Part shown: piece after piece, positions 17,556 to 25,268 of the stretch | How the letters are laid out: every line of letters begins with the position of its first letter | How positions within the stretch are numbered: position 1 is the stretch's first letter | NCBI GenBank assembly: GCA_021373115.1 | Contig: JAJFTI010000020.1 | Span: 1 to 64,000, forward strand | Origin: Eubacteriales bacterium | GTDB taxonomy: Bacteria > Bacillota > Clostridia > Christensenellales > CAG-138 | Length of the DNA stretch: 64,000 nucleotides | Reading direction: 5' to 3' | Position numbers and translations under genes: made by a program | Notes under the pieces: model-generated | Told to the model about the DNA's origin: nothing | Seen by the model: the letters and a program-made list of their open reading frames with translations, nothing else | Database searches by the model: none

Positions 17556-18131
17556 ATGGAACAAAATCAGCGTTCCTACTATTCGTCGGATGGATATATC
17601 GTTGATCAGGCGCGGGTAACGGATATTCGCTACGGTGCGTTTACAAGCGACGTCAACGGCTGCGGCTGGATTGCCGCGTTCAACTTTCTGAAGGCGCAGG
17701 GGAATGCGGTCAACGGGAAGACGCTGGCGGACGAGCTGATTCGGTATTCCATTCTGCGGGGTCTTGCCGGAACGGATTTGTTCCGGCTAAAGCGTATGTT
17801 GAGGCGGCATGGCTATCGAACGCGTCTGGTCTTTCGCTGGAACAAAAAAGCGCGCCTGCCCGGCGGGACAGACGCGGGAGTGATCTATTATGTCCATCGG
17901 GATGGGCCGCACTTTGTTGCCTTTACGCGGCTTTTGTCTGCGGAGCCGGTGCCGGACGAAGCGGGGGAGCCCGGATTCCGGTTTTTCAATGCAATCGGGG
18001 GCAAGGGAAACCATTTTGATACGATGCGCGGATTTCTCACGGCGCATAACGTAATTCCGTTTGCGCTGATCCTTATTTGGCCGGGGGAAGCGAAACATCC
18101 GCGGTCAGAAAATCCAGCAGCATTGGATTGA
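17556..18131 (+). CDS. Possible papain-fold (C39-like) protein, last gene of glycosylation operon
   Basis: The 191-residue soluble protein has a candidate Cys in NGCGWIAAFNFLK (about residue 42), a candidate His in DGPHFVAFTRL (about residue 119) and a following NAIGGKGNHF. The spacing and the Cys-at-helix-start pattern resemble C39/BtrH-like cysteine peptidase folds. It has no signal peptide. It begins 2 bp after the upstream stop with AAGGTGG as ribosome binding site, so it belongs to the operon. Its 3' end overlaps the convergent alpha/beta hydrolase by 59 bp. The family is not recognised with confidence; a catalytic role is a guess. Confidence 0.6.
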   Translation: MEQNQRSYYSSDGYIVDQARVTDIRYGAFTSDVNGCGWIAAFNFLKAQGNAVNGKTLADELIRYSILRGLAGTDLFRLKRMLRRHGYRTRLVFRWNKKARLPGGTDAGVIYYVHRDGPHFVAFTRLLSAEPVPDEAGEPGFRFFNAIGGKGNHFDTMRGFLTAHNVIPFALILIWPGEAKHPRSENPAALD

Positions 18132-18885
18132 CAAGCTTCGCACAGCGTAATATGAAATCGTGACTGCCTTGCGGAAAGATCACCGTGAGGCAGTTTGTGT
18201 TTTGCTCGCCCAGCGCGCGAACGGAGGCCTTCGTCTCCCCTGAATCGCCGCGCGCGCACATAGCGAGCATCGGAATCGATACGGAGGAATAGCCGGAAAG
18301 ATCGTCGATATGAATTCTCTTTTCATAGAAAGAGAGGTAGGTTTCAAGCGGTATCTTCGGGCTGTATTCCAGCATCCTTGCGGTCTGCGCTTCGTTATAG
18401 TTCCAGTATCTCGCCTGCATGCGAAGGAGCTTTTCCTTCTTGATTGCGCCGTAAGACATTCGCGCCATGCTTGCGTAGAGCTTTACGCTGGCCGGGCTGG
18501 CGCAAAGCCAGGGGCTGAGGAAAACCGCGCGTGAAAACAGACCCTCGTGTTCCGAAACGAGCTTAACCGCGAGTTCCGCGCCGACGGAATGCCCCATCAG
18601 AAGAACCTTCCCCGTGCCGAGGGAGGCAATCCAGACCGCAAGCGCATCCGCGGCTGCCTGCGGGTCATACGGTTCGTTTACGGATTCCCCCGCACCGGGC
18701 AGATGCGGAACAAGCACGCGAAACTCCTGCGCGAGCAGGCCGTATTGATTGGCAAAGGTATCCAGTGCCGCCGCGCCGTGCAGCAGCACGAGCACGGGAT
18801 TTTTCTCATCTCCATAAGCGTCAAAAAACATAAAACCCTCTTTTCCGAATGCAATACTTGCCTTCAAATGCGATTGAGTATCCAT
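18073..18885 (-). CDS. Alpha/beta hydrolase
   Basis: The 270-residue alpha/beta-hydrolase has the oxyanion-region motif LVLLHGAAALDTF and the nucleophile elbow GHSVGA (Ser of GxSxG). A late GSHDF supplies a plausible catalytic His and an Asp lies in the CARGDSGE strand turn. The substrate is unknown; relatives include esterases, lipases and C-C hydrolases. The 3' end runs 59 bp into the convergent upstream gene. A strong hairpin between its start and the pfkA stop suggests it is transcribed separately from pfkA. Confidence 0.88.
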   Translation of the reverse strand: MDTQSHLKASIAFGKEGFMFFDAYGDEKNPVLVLLHGAAALDTFANQYGLLAQEFRVLVPHLPGAGESVNEPYDPQAAADALAVWIASLGTGKVLLMGHSVGAELAVKLVSEHEGLFSRAVFLSPWLCASPASVKLYASMARMSYGAIKKEKLLRMQARYWNYNEAQTARMLEYSPKIPLETYLSFYEKRIHIDDLSGYSSVSIPMLAMCARGDSGETKASVRALGEQNTNCLTVIFPQGSHDFILRCAKLVNPMLLDFLTADVSLPPAK

Positions 18886-18887
18886 AA

Positions 18888-18911
18888 AAGATAACCCGGG
18901 CTAGGCCCGGG
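18888..18911 (-). terminator. Terminator of pfkA
   Basis: CCCGGGC pairs with GCCCGGG around TAG. On the minus strand it is followed by TTATCTTTT, just downstream of the pfkA stop. Confidence 0.8.
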
Positions 18912-18929
18912 CTGATCGCACACAAGAGT

Positions 18930-19904
18930 TTAAATCGTAATTTCCTGTGCAACGCGGTACATGTACTCGTCGAGGTCCTTCGTCATGGTCAGCGCTTCGT
19001 CGATGGGAATGGTCGTAATCTGGCTGTTGCGGTAGCAGACGATGAGGTTCGTGCCGCCCGCAAGAATCTCTTCGACAGCACGGTGTCCCATACGCGTTGC
19101 CATGACGCGGTCGCGCGCGGAAGGGCTGCCGCCGCGCTGAATATGGCCAATGATGGTAACGCGGGTATCCAGCCCCATCTCATCCCTGCAGCGATTTGCG
19201 ATTTCGTTGGTATTGCCAACGCCTTCCGCAACGATGATCAGGTGATGATGCTTGCCGCGATACTGACCCTCGCGGATATGCTCGGCGATGTCCCGCTCGA
19301 AGTCGAACGGGCGTTCCGGAATCACGATGGAGGTTGCGCCGACCGAAATGCCGACATAGATGGCGAGATGCCCCGCGTTGCGCCCCATGATTTCGACAAC
19401 GCTGGTGCGCTGATGGCTCTGCATGGTATCCGCCAGCTTATCGATGGCTTCGATTGCGGTGTTCGCCGCGGTATCGAATCCGATGGAGTAGTGCGAGCAG
19501 GCGATATCGTTATCGATCGTTCCGGGGATGCCGACGGTGTTGATGCCGTATTTGGAAAGTTCCCGCGCGCCGCGGAACGTGCCGTCCCCGCCGATGGCGA
19601 TGACGCCGTCAATGCCAAGATACTTACAGTTGTCCGCCGCCTGCTTTACGCCTGCTTCCGTGCGAAACTCCTCGCTGCGGGCGGTATAGAGAATTGTGCC
19701 GCCGCGGGAAGTAATGCCGTTGACGGCGCGCGCGTCGAGCTCAACCACGTCCGAATGAATCAGCCCGTTGTAACCGCGATGAATGCCAATGGGAATCACA
19801 TCGTGCAGGACACAGGTGCGAACGGCGGCTCGGATTGCCGCGTTCATGCCCGGTGCGTCGCCGCCGCTTGTGAGAATACCGATTCGACGAATATTGCTTG
19901 CCAT
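18930..19904 (-). CDS. pfkA: ATP-dependent 6-phosphofructokinase
   Basis: The 324-residue protein matches bacterial PfkA along its whole length: the ATP-binding GGDAPGMNAAIRA, IAIGGDGTFRGA, the catalytic PGTIDND with Asp as base, the fructose-6-phosphate-binding EIMGRNAGHLA and GHIQRGGSPSARDR. It commits fructose 6-phosphate to glycolysis in the cytoplasm. The Gly at the nucleotide site (GGDGT) fits ATP rather than pyrophosphate use. The start carries an AAAGGTG-type site. Upstream lies a 23-bp tandem repeat and an AT-rich spacer. No pyruvate kinase gene is linked here, unlike in many Bacillota. Confidence 0.96.
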   Translation of the reverse strand: MASNIRRIGILTSGGDAPGMNAAIRAAVRTCVLHDVIPIGIHRGYNGLIHSDVVELDARAVNGITSRGGTILYTARSEEFRTEAGVKQAADNCKYLGIDGVIAIGGDGTFRGARELSKYGINTVGIPGTIDNDIACSHYSIGFDTAANTAIEAIDKLADTMQSHQRTSVVEIMGRNAGHLAIYVGISVGATSIVIPERPFDFERDIAEHIREGQYRGKHHHLIIVAEGVGNTNEIANRCRDEMGLDTRVTIIGHIQRGGSPSARDRVMATRMGHRAVEEILAGGTNLIVCYRNSQITTIPIDEALTMTKDLDEYMYRVAQEITI

Positions 19905-19957
19905 ATGCCAACACCTTTCCTGTTTTATATGGAGTCGAAACAGGGCTCTTTATTTCC

Positions 19958-20003
19958 AAGAAGACACGGAATGCTTCGGCAAGAAGACGCGGAATGCTTC
20001 GGC
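19958..20003. repeat. 23-bp perfect-period tandem repeat upstream of pfkA
   Basis: Two adjacent copies of a 23-bp unit (19958-19980 and 19981-20003) differ at a single position (A/G) in the 5' region of pfkA, about 54-100 bp before its start codon. The rest of the 571-bp spacer to 20475 is AT-rich with no gene seen. Confidence 0.9.
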
Positions 20004-20376
20004 GCGCGAATCGTAAAAATAAAACACCACCCCATTATTATCAAGAGCCAGTATACTACATTGCGACGGAAAACACAATTTACAGGATGAAAGAGATACA
20101 GATACGGCAAAATGCAGCGTAAACGCAAAAATCCTGCAATAATAATCAACACTCTTATGAGTAAAATCAGGGGAACAGAAAAAAAGATGCCGAAAAAGCG
20201 AATATAATAATACGGATTGCAGGCGAAAATGCGGATACACAGTCTGTTAAAACACCTGAATACGGCAAGAAAATATATAAAATGGAAAGATCGCACGCGA
20301 AAGACCGCACGAACAGCAACCTGCGGCGGGATGAAAAATCCAGGGATGATTTTTAAAGAATATTTGCAAGAAATAC

Positions 20377-20405
20377 TGGACAAGGCTTCATTCTGACGCT
20401 ACAAT
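20377..20405 (+). promoter_or_regulatory. Promoter of the AllFGH-like catabolic operon
   Basis: TGGACA (20377-20382) and TACAAT (20400-20405), spacer 17 bp, 70 bp before the first gene. A second TACAAT near 20453 is close to the ribosome binding site and is probably fortuitous. Confidence 0.75.
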
Positions 20406-20475
20406 GATTCTAGAAACGAGCACACATCTTTTTCTGAATCGAACGATCTTGATACAATTAAAGGAGGCAAATCAC

Positions 20476-21147
20476 ATGGGTAAGTATGACATTCTCGTAG
20501 ACGAAATGGAAGCGAAGCTTCGTCCGCCGACCATCGGTCTCAAACCGTATGAGCCGAAGGTAATTCCGCTGACCACCGGTGAAGATATGCTGGTCCGCCC
20601 GGCGAGCCGCGAAGAGACGGAAATGGTGCTGGACGGAATCAAGGTTCTTCTGGATCATCAAAAGGATTTCTACGATATCGTTTCCGCACGCATCGTCGCG
20701 GAACTGCTCGGCATGCTGCGCTATCGTGTGCAGGATGAATACCTGCTCATCGGCTGCGTGGACGGCGAAATTGCGGGCATCGTCAACGGACGCATGGTCA
20801 ACGAAAAAATCGGCATGAGCTACCATACCATGACGCTTAAGCGCGGCGCGCGCGTCGGCGCGCAGCTCTTTGCCGCCAAGATGGAATATCATTTCGACTT
20901 CATGAATCAGGACGAAGTCTGGATCGTTGCCGAAAGCCCGAACGGGTTCAAACGCTGGATGATCGAGTATGAGCTGGAGTCCCGCCCGCAGTGCCCGCAT
21001 GAACTCGGCGGTGTGCCGACCTTCGTTTTGACCCGCGCACTCTGGGAAAAGCACAAGGCCAATAAGAACGTTGGCATTCGTCCGGCGTTTGAGGACGCCA
21101 TTGAGGCGAATAAAGTCGTGCACATGCCCGCGAAGATCAGCGTCTGA
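20476..21147 (+). CDS. GNAT-like protein of unknown function, first gene of catabolic operon
   Basis: The 223-residue soluble protein is not firmly recognised. Residues 100-185 resemble a GNAT acetyltransferase core: LLIGCVDGEIAGIVNGR, then a TLKRGARVGAQLFAAK stretch resembling the CoA pyrophosphate loop, then VWIVAESPNGFKRWMIEYELE. The N-terminal 40 residues (VDEMEAKLRPPTIGLKPYEP) are Pro-rich and unmatched. The start has AAGGAGG 8 bp upstream. It opens an operon with a thiolase-fold protein and AllFGH homologues, so it may act on a CoA ester or acyl intermediate of that pathway. That role is inference from context. Confidence 0.7.
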   Translation: MGKYDILVDEMEAKLRPPTIGLKPYEPKVIPLTTGEDMLVRPASREETEMVLDGIKVLLDHQKDFYDIVSARIVAELLGMLRYRVQDEYLLIGCVDGEIAGIVNGRMVNEKIGMSYHTMTLKRGARVGAQLFAAKMEYHFDFMNQDEVWIVAESPNGFKRWMIEYELESRPQCPHELGGVPTFVLTRALWEKHKANKNVGIRPAFEDAIEANKVVHMPAKISV

Positions 21148-21214
21148 AGCAGCGGCACCGGGCGCGTAGCTCTGCTCGCGCCCGAATCGTATGCTAGAAG
21201 AAAGGAAAAAGGAA

Positions 21215-22411
21215 ATGAGACAAGTAGGAATCGTTGGCGTTGGCCATACCAAGTTCGGAAAGTCAAACGTTCCGTTTCTCGATATGCTCTGTGAAGCGGC
21301 GCTGCTCGCTATGGACGACGCGGGCGCGAAGACCGGACGCAGAAACGTCATCGACCAGGTGTTTGTTGGATCAATGGGCGCGGGTATGGTTAACCGCGTG
21401 AGCGGCGCGGCCAGCGCGGTGGTCGATTCGCTGAACATTCGTCCCGCCATGGCGGAGACCGTTGAAAACGGCCCCGCTTCCGGCGCATCCGCAGTTAAAC
21501 TCGGCGTGATGGCGATTGCCTCCGGCATGTGCGACTGCGTGCTTGCTATCGGCGGCGAAGCCATGCGCGAGGTTTCCGGCTGGGAAGGCACGGACTTTGT
21601 CGCAACCATGCTTCATCCGACGGCGGAGTATAAATACGGCCTGACGCTGCCCTCATTTGCGGGTATGTTCACAAGGCTTTGCATGACCCGCTTCGGCGTG
21701 GAGAGCAAGGACCTTTCCATCGTCTCCGTTAAAAATCATGACAACGCCTGCCAGAACCCCGTTGCGCATATTCAGCGCCCCGTGGTGCTGGAGCGCATTA
21801 CGAACCCAACCTATATCAACGCGACGAACCCGATCGTAGCCGATCCGCTTCGCCAATTTGACATGTGTCCGGTTTCCGACGGCGCGGCGGCAGTGCTGCT
21901 TGTTGCGAAGGACAAACAGGAAGAACTGGGCTTTGGGCATAAACCGTTCGTCCGTGTGGCCGGTATTGCCTCCGCAACGGATACCCACGTGGTCGCCAAC
22001 CGCGAGAACCCAAGCGATCTGCTCGCCGTTCGCCTGAGCGCGGAGAAAGCCTACAAGATGGCCGGCATGAAGCCGGAGGATATCGACGTAGCCGAGCTGC
22101 ACGACGCGTTCCAGATCCTCGAAATCGAGGAGAGCGAGGAAACCGGCCTCTTCCCGCGCGGACAGGGGCACATCGCCGCGCGGAACGGGGATACGAAGGT
22201 GGACGGCAAAATGCCGATCAATACTTCCGGCGGCCTGAAGGCGAAGGGGCATCCGCTCGGCGCAACGGGCGTTTCGCAGATTATCGAGCTGGTTCGACAG
22301 CTGCGCGGCGAAGCTGCGGGCCGACAGGTTGAAGGCGCGAAAACCGGGCTTGCCATCAACTTCGGCGGTTTTGGAAACAACGTCGTAGCAACGATTCTGA
22401 CCACGAAGTAA
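21215..22411 (+). CDS. Thiolase-superfamily (SCP2-thiolase/Ltp2-like) protein lacking the nucleophilic Cys
   Basis: The 398-residue protein has the two-domain thiolase fold: N-terminal VGIVGVGHTKFGK, a central GEAMREVSGWEGTD, and the C-terminal GHPLGATG motif with its His. The position of the acyl-accepting Cys (normally in a VExACASG-type motif) reads VENGPASGASA, with Pro at residue 87, so classical thiolysis is unlikely. In steroid degradation, Ltp2-type proteins also lack this Cys and work as retro-aldolases with a DUF35 partner, which here is the next gene. A HDAF motif is retained. The start at 21215 has GGAAAAAGG upstream. Probable role: aldol-type C-C cleavage or condensation of a CoA ester. 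Confidence 0.85.
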   Translation: MRQVGIVGVGHTKFGKSNVPFLDMLCEAALLAMDDAGAKTGRRNVIDQVFVGSMGAGMVNRVSGAASAVVDSLNIRPAMAETVENGPASGASAVKLGVMAIASGMCDCVLAIGGEAMREVSGWEGTDFVATMLHPTAEYKYGLTLPSFAGMFTRLCMTRFGVESKDLSIVSVKNHDNACQNPVAHIQRPVVLERITNPTYINATNPIVADPLRQFDMCPVSDGAAAVLLVAKDKQEELGFGHKPFVRVAGIASATDTHVVANRENPSDLLAVRLSAEKAYKMAGMKPEDIDVAELHDAFQILEIEESEETGLFPRGQGHIAARNGDTKVDGKMPINTSGGLKAKGHPLGATGVSQIIELVRQLRGEAAGRQVEGAKTGLAINFGGFGNNVVATILTTK

Positions 22412-22425
22412 AGGAGGATAGAAGC

Positions 22426-22791
22426 ATGGAACAAATGTATGCATATAAGTGCAAAAAATGCGGAAAGCTGCACCATCCTCGCTATATCGTCTGTCAGAAT
22501 CCGGACTGCGACGGGCGCGAGTTCGAAGCGCTTCCGCTCGAAGGAAAATGTAAACTGCTGACCTGGACGCGCGTTTATAACCTGCCGGAAGGGTATATGA
22601 TGCCCTGGCTGAACTTCGGCGTGGTCGAGTTTGAAAATGGCGTCCGTGCAACTGGCCAGATCGGCTTTGACGACGGCATTGAGAGCGGCATGGAGCTTGT
22701 CTCCACTGTTGGCGTCGTTCGTACGCGGCGCATTCTCTACAAGGAAAGCATCGACTGCGAGGAGTACGGTTTCATCTTCCAGAAACCGTAA
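22426..22791 (+). CDS. DUF35-type Zn-ribbon/OB-fold protein, partner of the thiolase-like protein
   Basis: A 121-residue protein with an N-terminal rubredoxin-like zinc ribbon (CKKCGKLHHPRYIVCQNPDC) followed by an OB fold (LLTWTRVYNLPEG...). DUF35 proteins form complexes with thiolase-fold enzymes, as in archaeal HMG-CoA synthesis and steroid side-chain aldolases, where they help bind CoA. It begins 14 bp after the thiolase-like gene with AAGGAGG upstream, the expected gene pairing. Length is normal for the family. Confidence 0.9.
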   Translation: MEQMYAYKCKKCGKLHHPRYIVCQNPDCDGREFEALPLEGKCKLLTWTRVYNLPEGYMMPWLNFGVVEFENGVRATGQIGFDDGIESGMELVSTVGVVRTRRILYKESIDCEEYGFIFQKP

Positions 22792-22803
22792 ACATAAGCG
22801 GGT

Positions 22804-23697
22804 ATGATGATCGCAACAGCCGTCTGCAGACGTCTTCTCGTCTTTTTCAAGGAAGCACCGCGTTCGGGAACGGTTCACTCCGTTTTCGACCACGCGGTGA
22901 ATCTGGAATTCGAGGAAAGAGAAGGTCTCGCAGGGCTGATTGCTAAACCAAAGGCATTTACGCCGTATGCCGTGTCTGTGCGGACCGAAATTCCGTTTTC
23001 ACAAGCGGGGGTTCGTGCGGGCATGGCGGCGGTGGCTGCGGATGGAAGGATTATTATTTCGCAGGCAGGGCTGGAAATCGACTGCTTAGACGCAAGTTCG
23101 GTTGATCTGAGCCTGGATTCGATTTCCATTTCCCCGGCGGCGCAAAGAAGCGCACAGGCCGAAATTCTGGATTGGGTGCTTGCTGAAGCGGACGCAGGCG
23201 AAAGCCTCGCCCCGCTCGCGACAGGAGCCGGAGAAACCGTGTATACGCGATTTCTTGCACCGCGCTTTAGCGCGCTGGAGAAAGCCGTTTGGGCGGAGGA
23301 CGAAAAGGCATCCACTGAGGCGGCGGAGCGATTCGCCGGCTGCGGGCCGGGACTGACCCCATCTTCGGACGATCTGCTCTGCGGGTTTCTTGCGGTGATG
23401 CGCCTGCTTGCGCGGGAACAAAAACGTGAAAATCTGCCGAACCTGATCGCCAGGACGGCAATAGCGGCTGCGAAAAAAACGAATCGCATCAGCGCGACCT
23501 TCCTTCTGCAGTGCGGCGAAGGACTTGTAAACGAACCGGTTCTGGATTTGCTGACTCAGATTTTTCAGAATTCGGAACCAGACCGAATACGGCATGCGGC
23601 AAAGCGCGTACTCGAAATTGGCTCCACATCCGGTGCGGACATGCTGACCGGCATCGCTCTGGCGCTGCGGCAGCGAATGGGAGGGAACGAACATTGA
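22804..23697 (+). CDS. allH: DUF2877 protein, AllH/YlbF-like subunit
   Basis: The 297-residue protein has the DUF2877 C-terminal motif GCGPGLTPSSDDLLCGFL and a basic KKTNRISATFLL stretch, as in E. coli YlbF/AllH. AllF, AllG and AllH have been reported as subunits of oxamate carbamoyltransferase in allantoin catabolism. Here the same three genes are adjacent in the order H-F-G. The start may be the ATG at 22804 or the next codon at 22807; the ribosome binding site is poor. The stop overlaps the TTG start of the AllF gene by 4 bp. The substrate need not be oxamate in this cluster. Confidence 0.82.
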   Translation: MMIATAVCRRLLVFFKEAPRSGTVHSVFDHAVNLEFEEREGLAGLIAKPKAFTPYAVSVRTEIPFSQAGVRAGMAAVAADGRIIISQAGLEIDCLDASSVDLSLDSISISPAAQRSAQAEILDWVLAEADAGESLAPLATGAGETVYTRFLAPRFSALEKAVWAEDEKASTEAAERFAGCGPGLTPSSDDLLCGFLAVMRLLAREQKRENLPNLIARTAIAAAKKTNRISATFLLQCGEGLVNEPVLDLLTQIFQNSEPDRIRHAAKRVLEIGSTSGADMLTGIALALRQRMGGNEH

Positions 23698-25265
23698 TCA
23701 AACTGGAAGTTAAGAAAAACGCATATTACGATTCCGTTACCCTAATGATTATTTCGAAGGAAATCAAGAAGCTGAACGGCGTTTCCGAGGCGCTGGTTGG
23801 CATGGGTACGGATCTCAACAAGGAAATTGCGCAGAATATCGGCGTTTCCACGCCCGAACTGGACAATGCGGTCTCGGTTAACGACTTCTTTGTAGCGGTG
23901 TCCTGCGAGAGCGAAGCAGCGTTTCAGGCTGCGATTCAAACGGTGGAGGAACTGCTCAACAAGAAATCGGCGGCAAAGGCATCCGCTTATCAGCCGCCGA
24001 CGCTGGAGGGAGCGCTCAAGATCGACCCCGCGCTCAACATGGCGGTCATCTCCGTTCCCGGCAAGCACGCGGCGGACGTTGCGCAGAGCTGCCTGGACAA
24101 CGGCATCAACGTCATGCTGTTTTCGGACAACGTGACCATAGAAGAGGAAAAGGCGCTCAAAAACTATGCCTTCGAACACGAGCTGCTCGTGATGGGGCCG
24201 GACTGCGGTACGGCAATCATCAACCACGTGCCGCTCGCGTTTGCCAACGTGGTGAAGAGCGGAGATATCGGCATTGTCGCCGCAAGCGGAACGGGCACGC
24301 AGGAGGTATCCAGCATCATCGACCAGCTTGGCGGCGGGGTCAGTCAGGTGATTGGAACCGGCGGGCGCGATCTGAAAAAGGAGATCGGCGGATTGATGAT
24401 GAAGCTCGGGTTGGACGCGCTCCGGAACGACCCGCAGACAAAGGTAATCGTATTGATCAGCAAGCCGCCTGCCAAAGAGATTGCAACCGAAATGCTGGAG
24501 CGCGCGGCAAAGGCGGGAAAGCCGGTCGTCGTTTGCTTTATTGGCGGGGATCGGAAGGAAGTGGAATCCTACGGTCTCGTCGCTGCTGTTTCGCTGGAGG
24601 ACGCGGCGCACAAGGCGGTTGCGCTCAGCCGAGGCGAACGCGCGGCGGATTATACCGGCTTCACAATGGGTGAACAGCAGGCGGAAAAGCAGGCGAAGTC
24701 CATTGCGGGCAGAATGGCAAAAGGGCAGCAGTACGTGCGCGGGTTCTACACCGGCGGCACACTCTGCGACGAAGCCATGAAGCTGATGATCGGCTCGCTG
24801 GGACATATTTACAGCAATATTCCGCTTCACGCGGAGGATAAGCTGCCCGATGCGAAAGGCGGAAAGAGCCGTGAGCACACATTTCTGGACTTTGGGGACG
24901 ATGAATTCACCGTCGGCAGGCCGCATCCCATGATCGATCCAAGCCTTCGCGCCGAGCGCGTCGTTGCGGACGGAAAAGATCCTTCCTGCGCGGTTATCAT
25001 GGCGGATTGCGTCATCGGCTACGGATCGCATCCCAATCCGGCGGAGGATCTTGCCAATGCGATTCAAACCGCGAAAGCGGAAGCGGAGCGCGCGGGGCGG
25101 CATTTATGCTGCGTGTGCGCGGTCTGCGGTACGGAAGGCGACCCGCAGTGCCTGAGCAGGACGCAAAAACAGCTCGAGGAAGCGGGAGCGGTCGTTCTGC
25201 CGAGTAACGCGCAGGCAACGCGCTTTGTCGCGCGCATCCTTGCGAACCTGCGTCAGGAGGGATAA
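23694..25265 (+). CDS. allF: FdrA/AllF-like protein (succinyl-CoA-synthetase-fold)
   Basis: The 523-residue protein resembles E. coli FdrA/AllF: an N-terminal ACT-like segment (SVTLMIISKEIKKLNGV), then two CoA-ligase-type domains with GPDCGTAIINHVPLAFAN, GIVAASGTGTQEVSSII and GTGGRDLKKEIGG. No ATG is suitably placed; TTG at 23694 is chosen because it follows GGGAGGG and starts LIKLEVKKN, close to family length. It overlaps allH by 4 bp and ends 3 bp before allG, so subunits should be made together. In the known system it is a subunit of oxamate carbamoyltransferase. Confidence 0.87.
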   Translation: MIKLEVKKNAYYDSVTLMIISKEIKKLNGVSEALVGMGTDLNKEIAQNIGVSTPELDNAVSVNDFFVAVSCESEAAFQAAIQTVEELLNKKSAAKASAYQPPTLEGALKIDPALNMAVISVPGKHAADVAQSCLDNGINVMLFSDNVTIEEEKALKNYAFEHELLVMGPDCGTAIINHVPLAFANVVKSGDIGIVAASGTGTQEVSSIIDQLGGGVSQVIGTGGRDLKKEIGGLMMKLGLDALRNDPQTKVIVLISKPPAKEIATEMLERAAKAGKPVVVCFIGGDRKEVESYGLVAAVSLEDAAHKAVALSRGERAADYTGFTMGEQQAEKQAKSIAGRMAKGQQYVRGFYTGGTLCDEAMKLMIGSLGHIYSNIPLHAEDKLPDAKGGKSREHTFLDFGDDEFTVGRPHPMIDPSLRAERVVADGKDPSCAVIMADCVIGYGSHPNPAEDLANAIQTAKAEAERAGRHLCCVCAVCGTEGDPQCLSRTQKQLEEAGAVVLPSNAQATRFVARILANLRQEG

Positions 25266-25268
25266 GGC

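Noticed and set aside
23742..25103. 453-codon minus-strand frame inside allF
   Set aside because: Antisense shadow of a conserved gene; Arg/His-rich with no recognisable domain.
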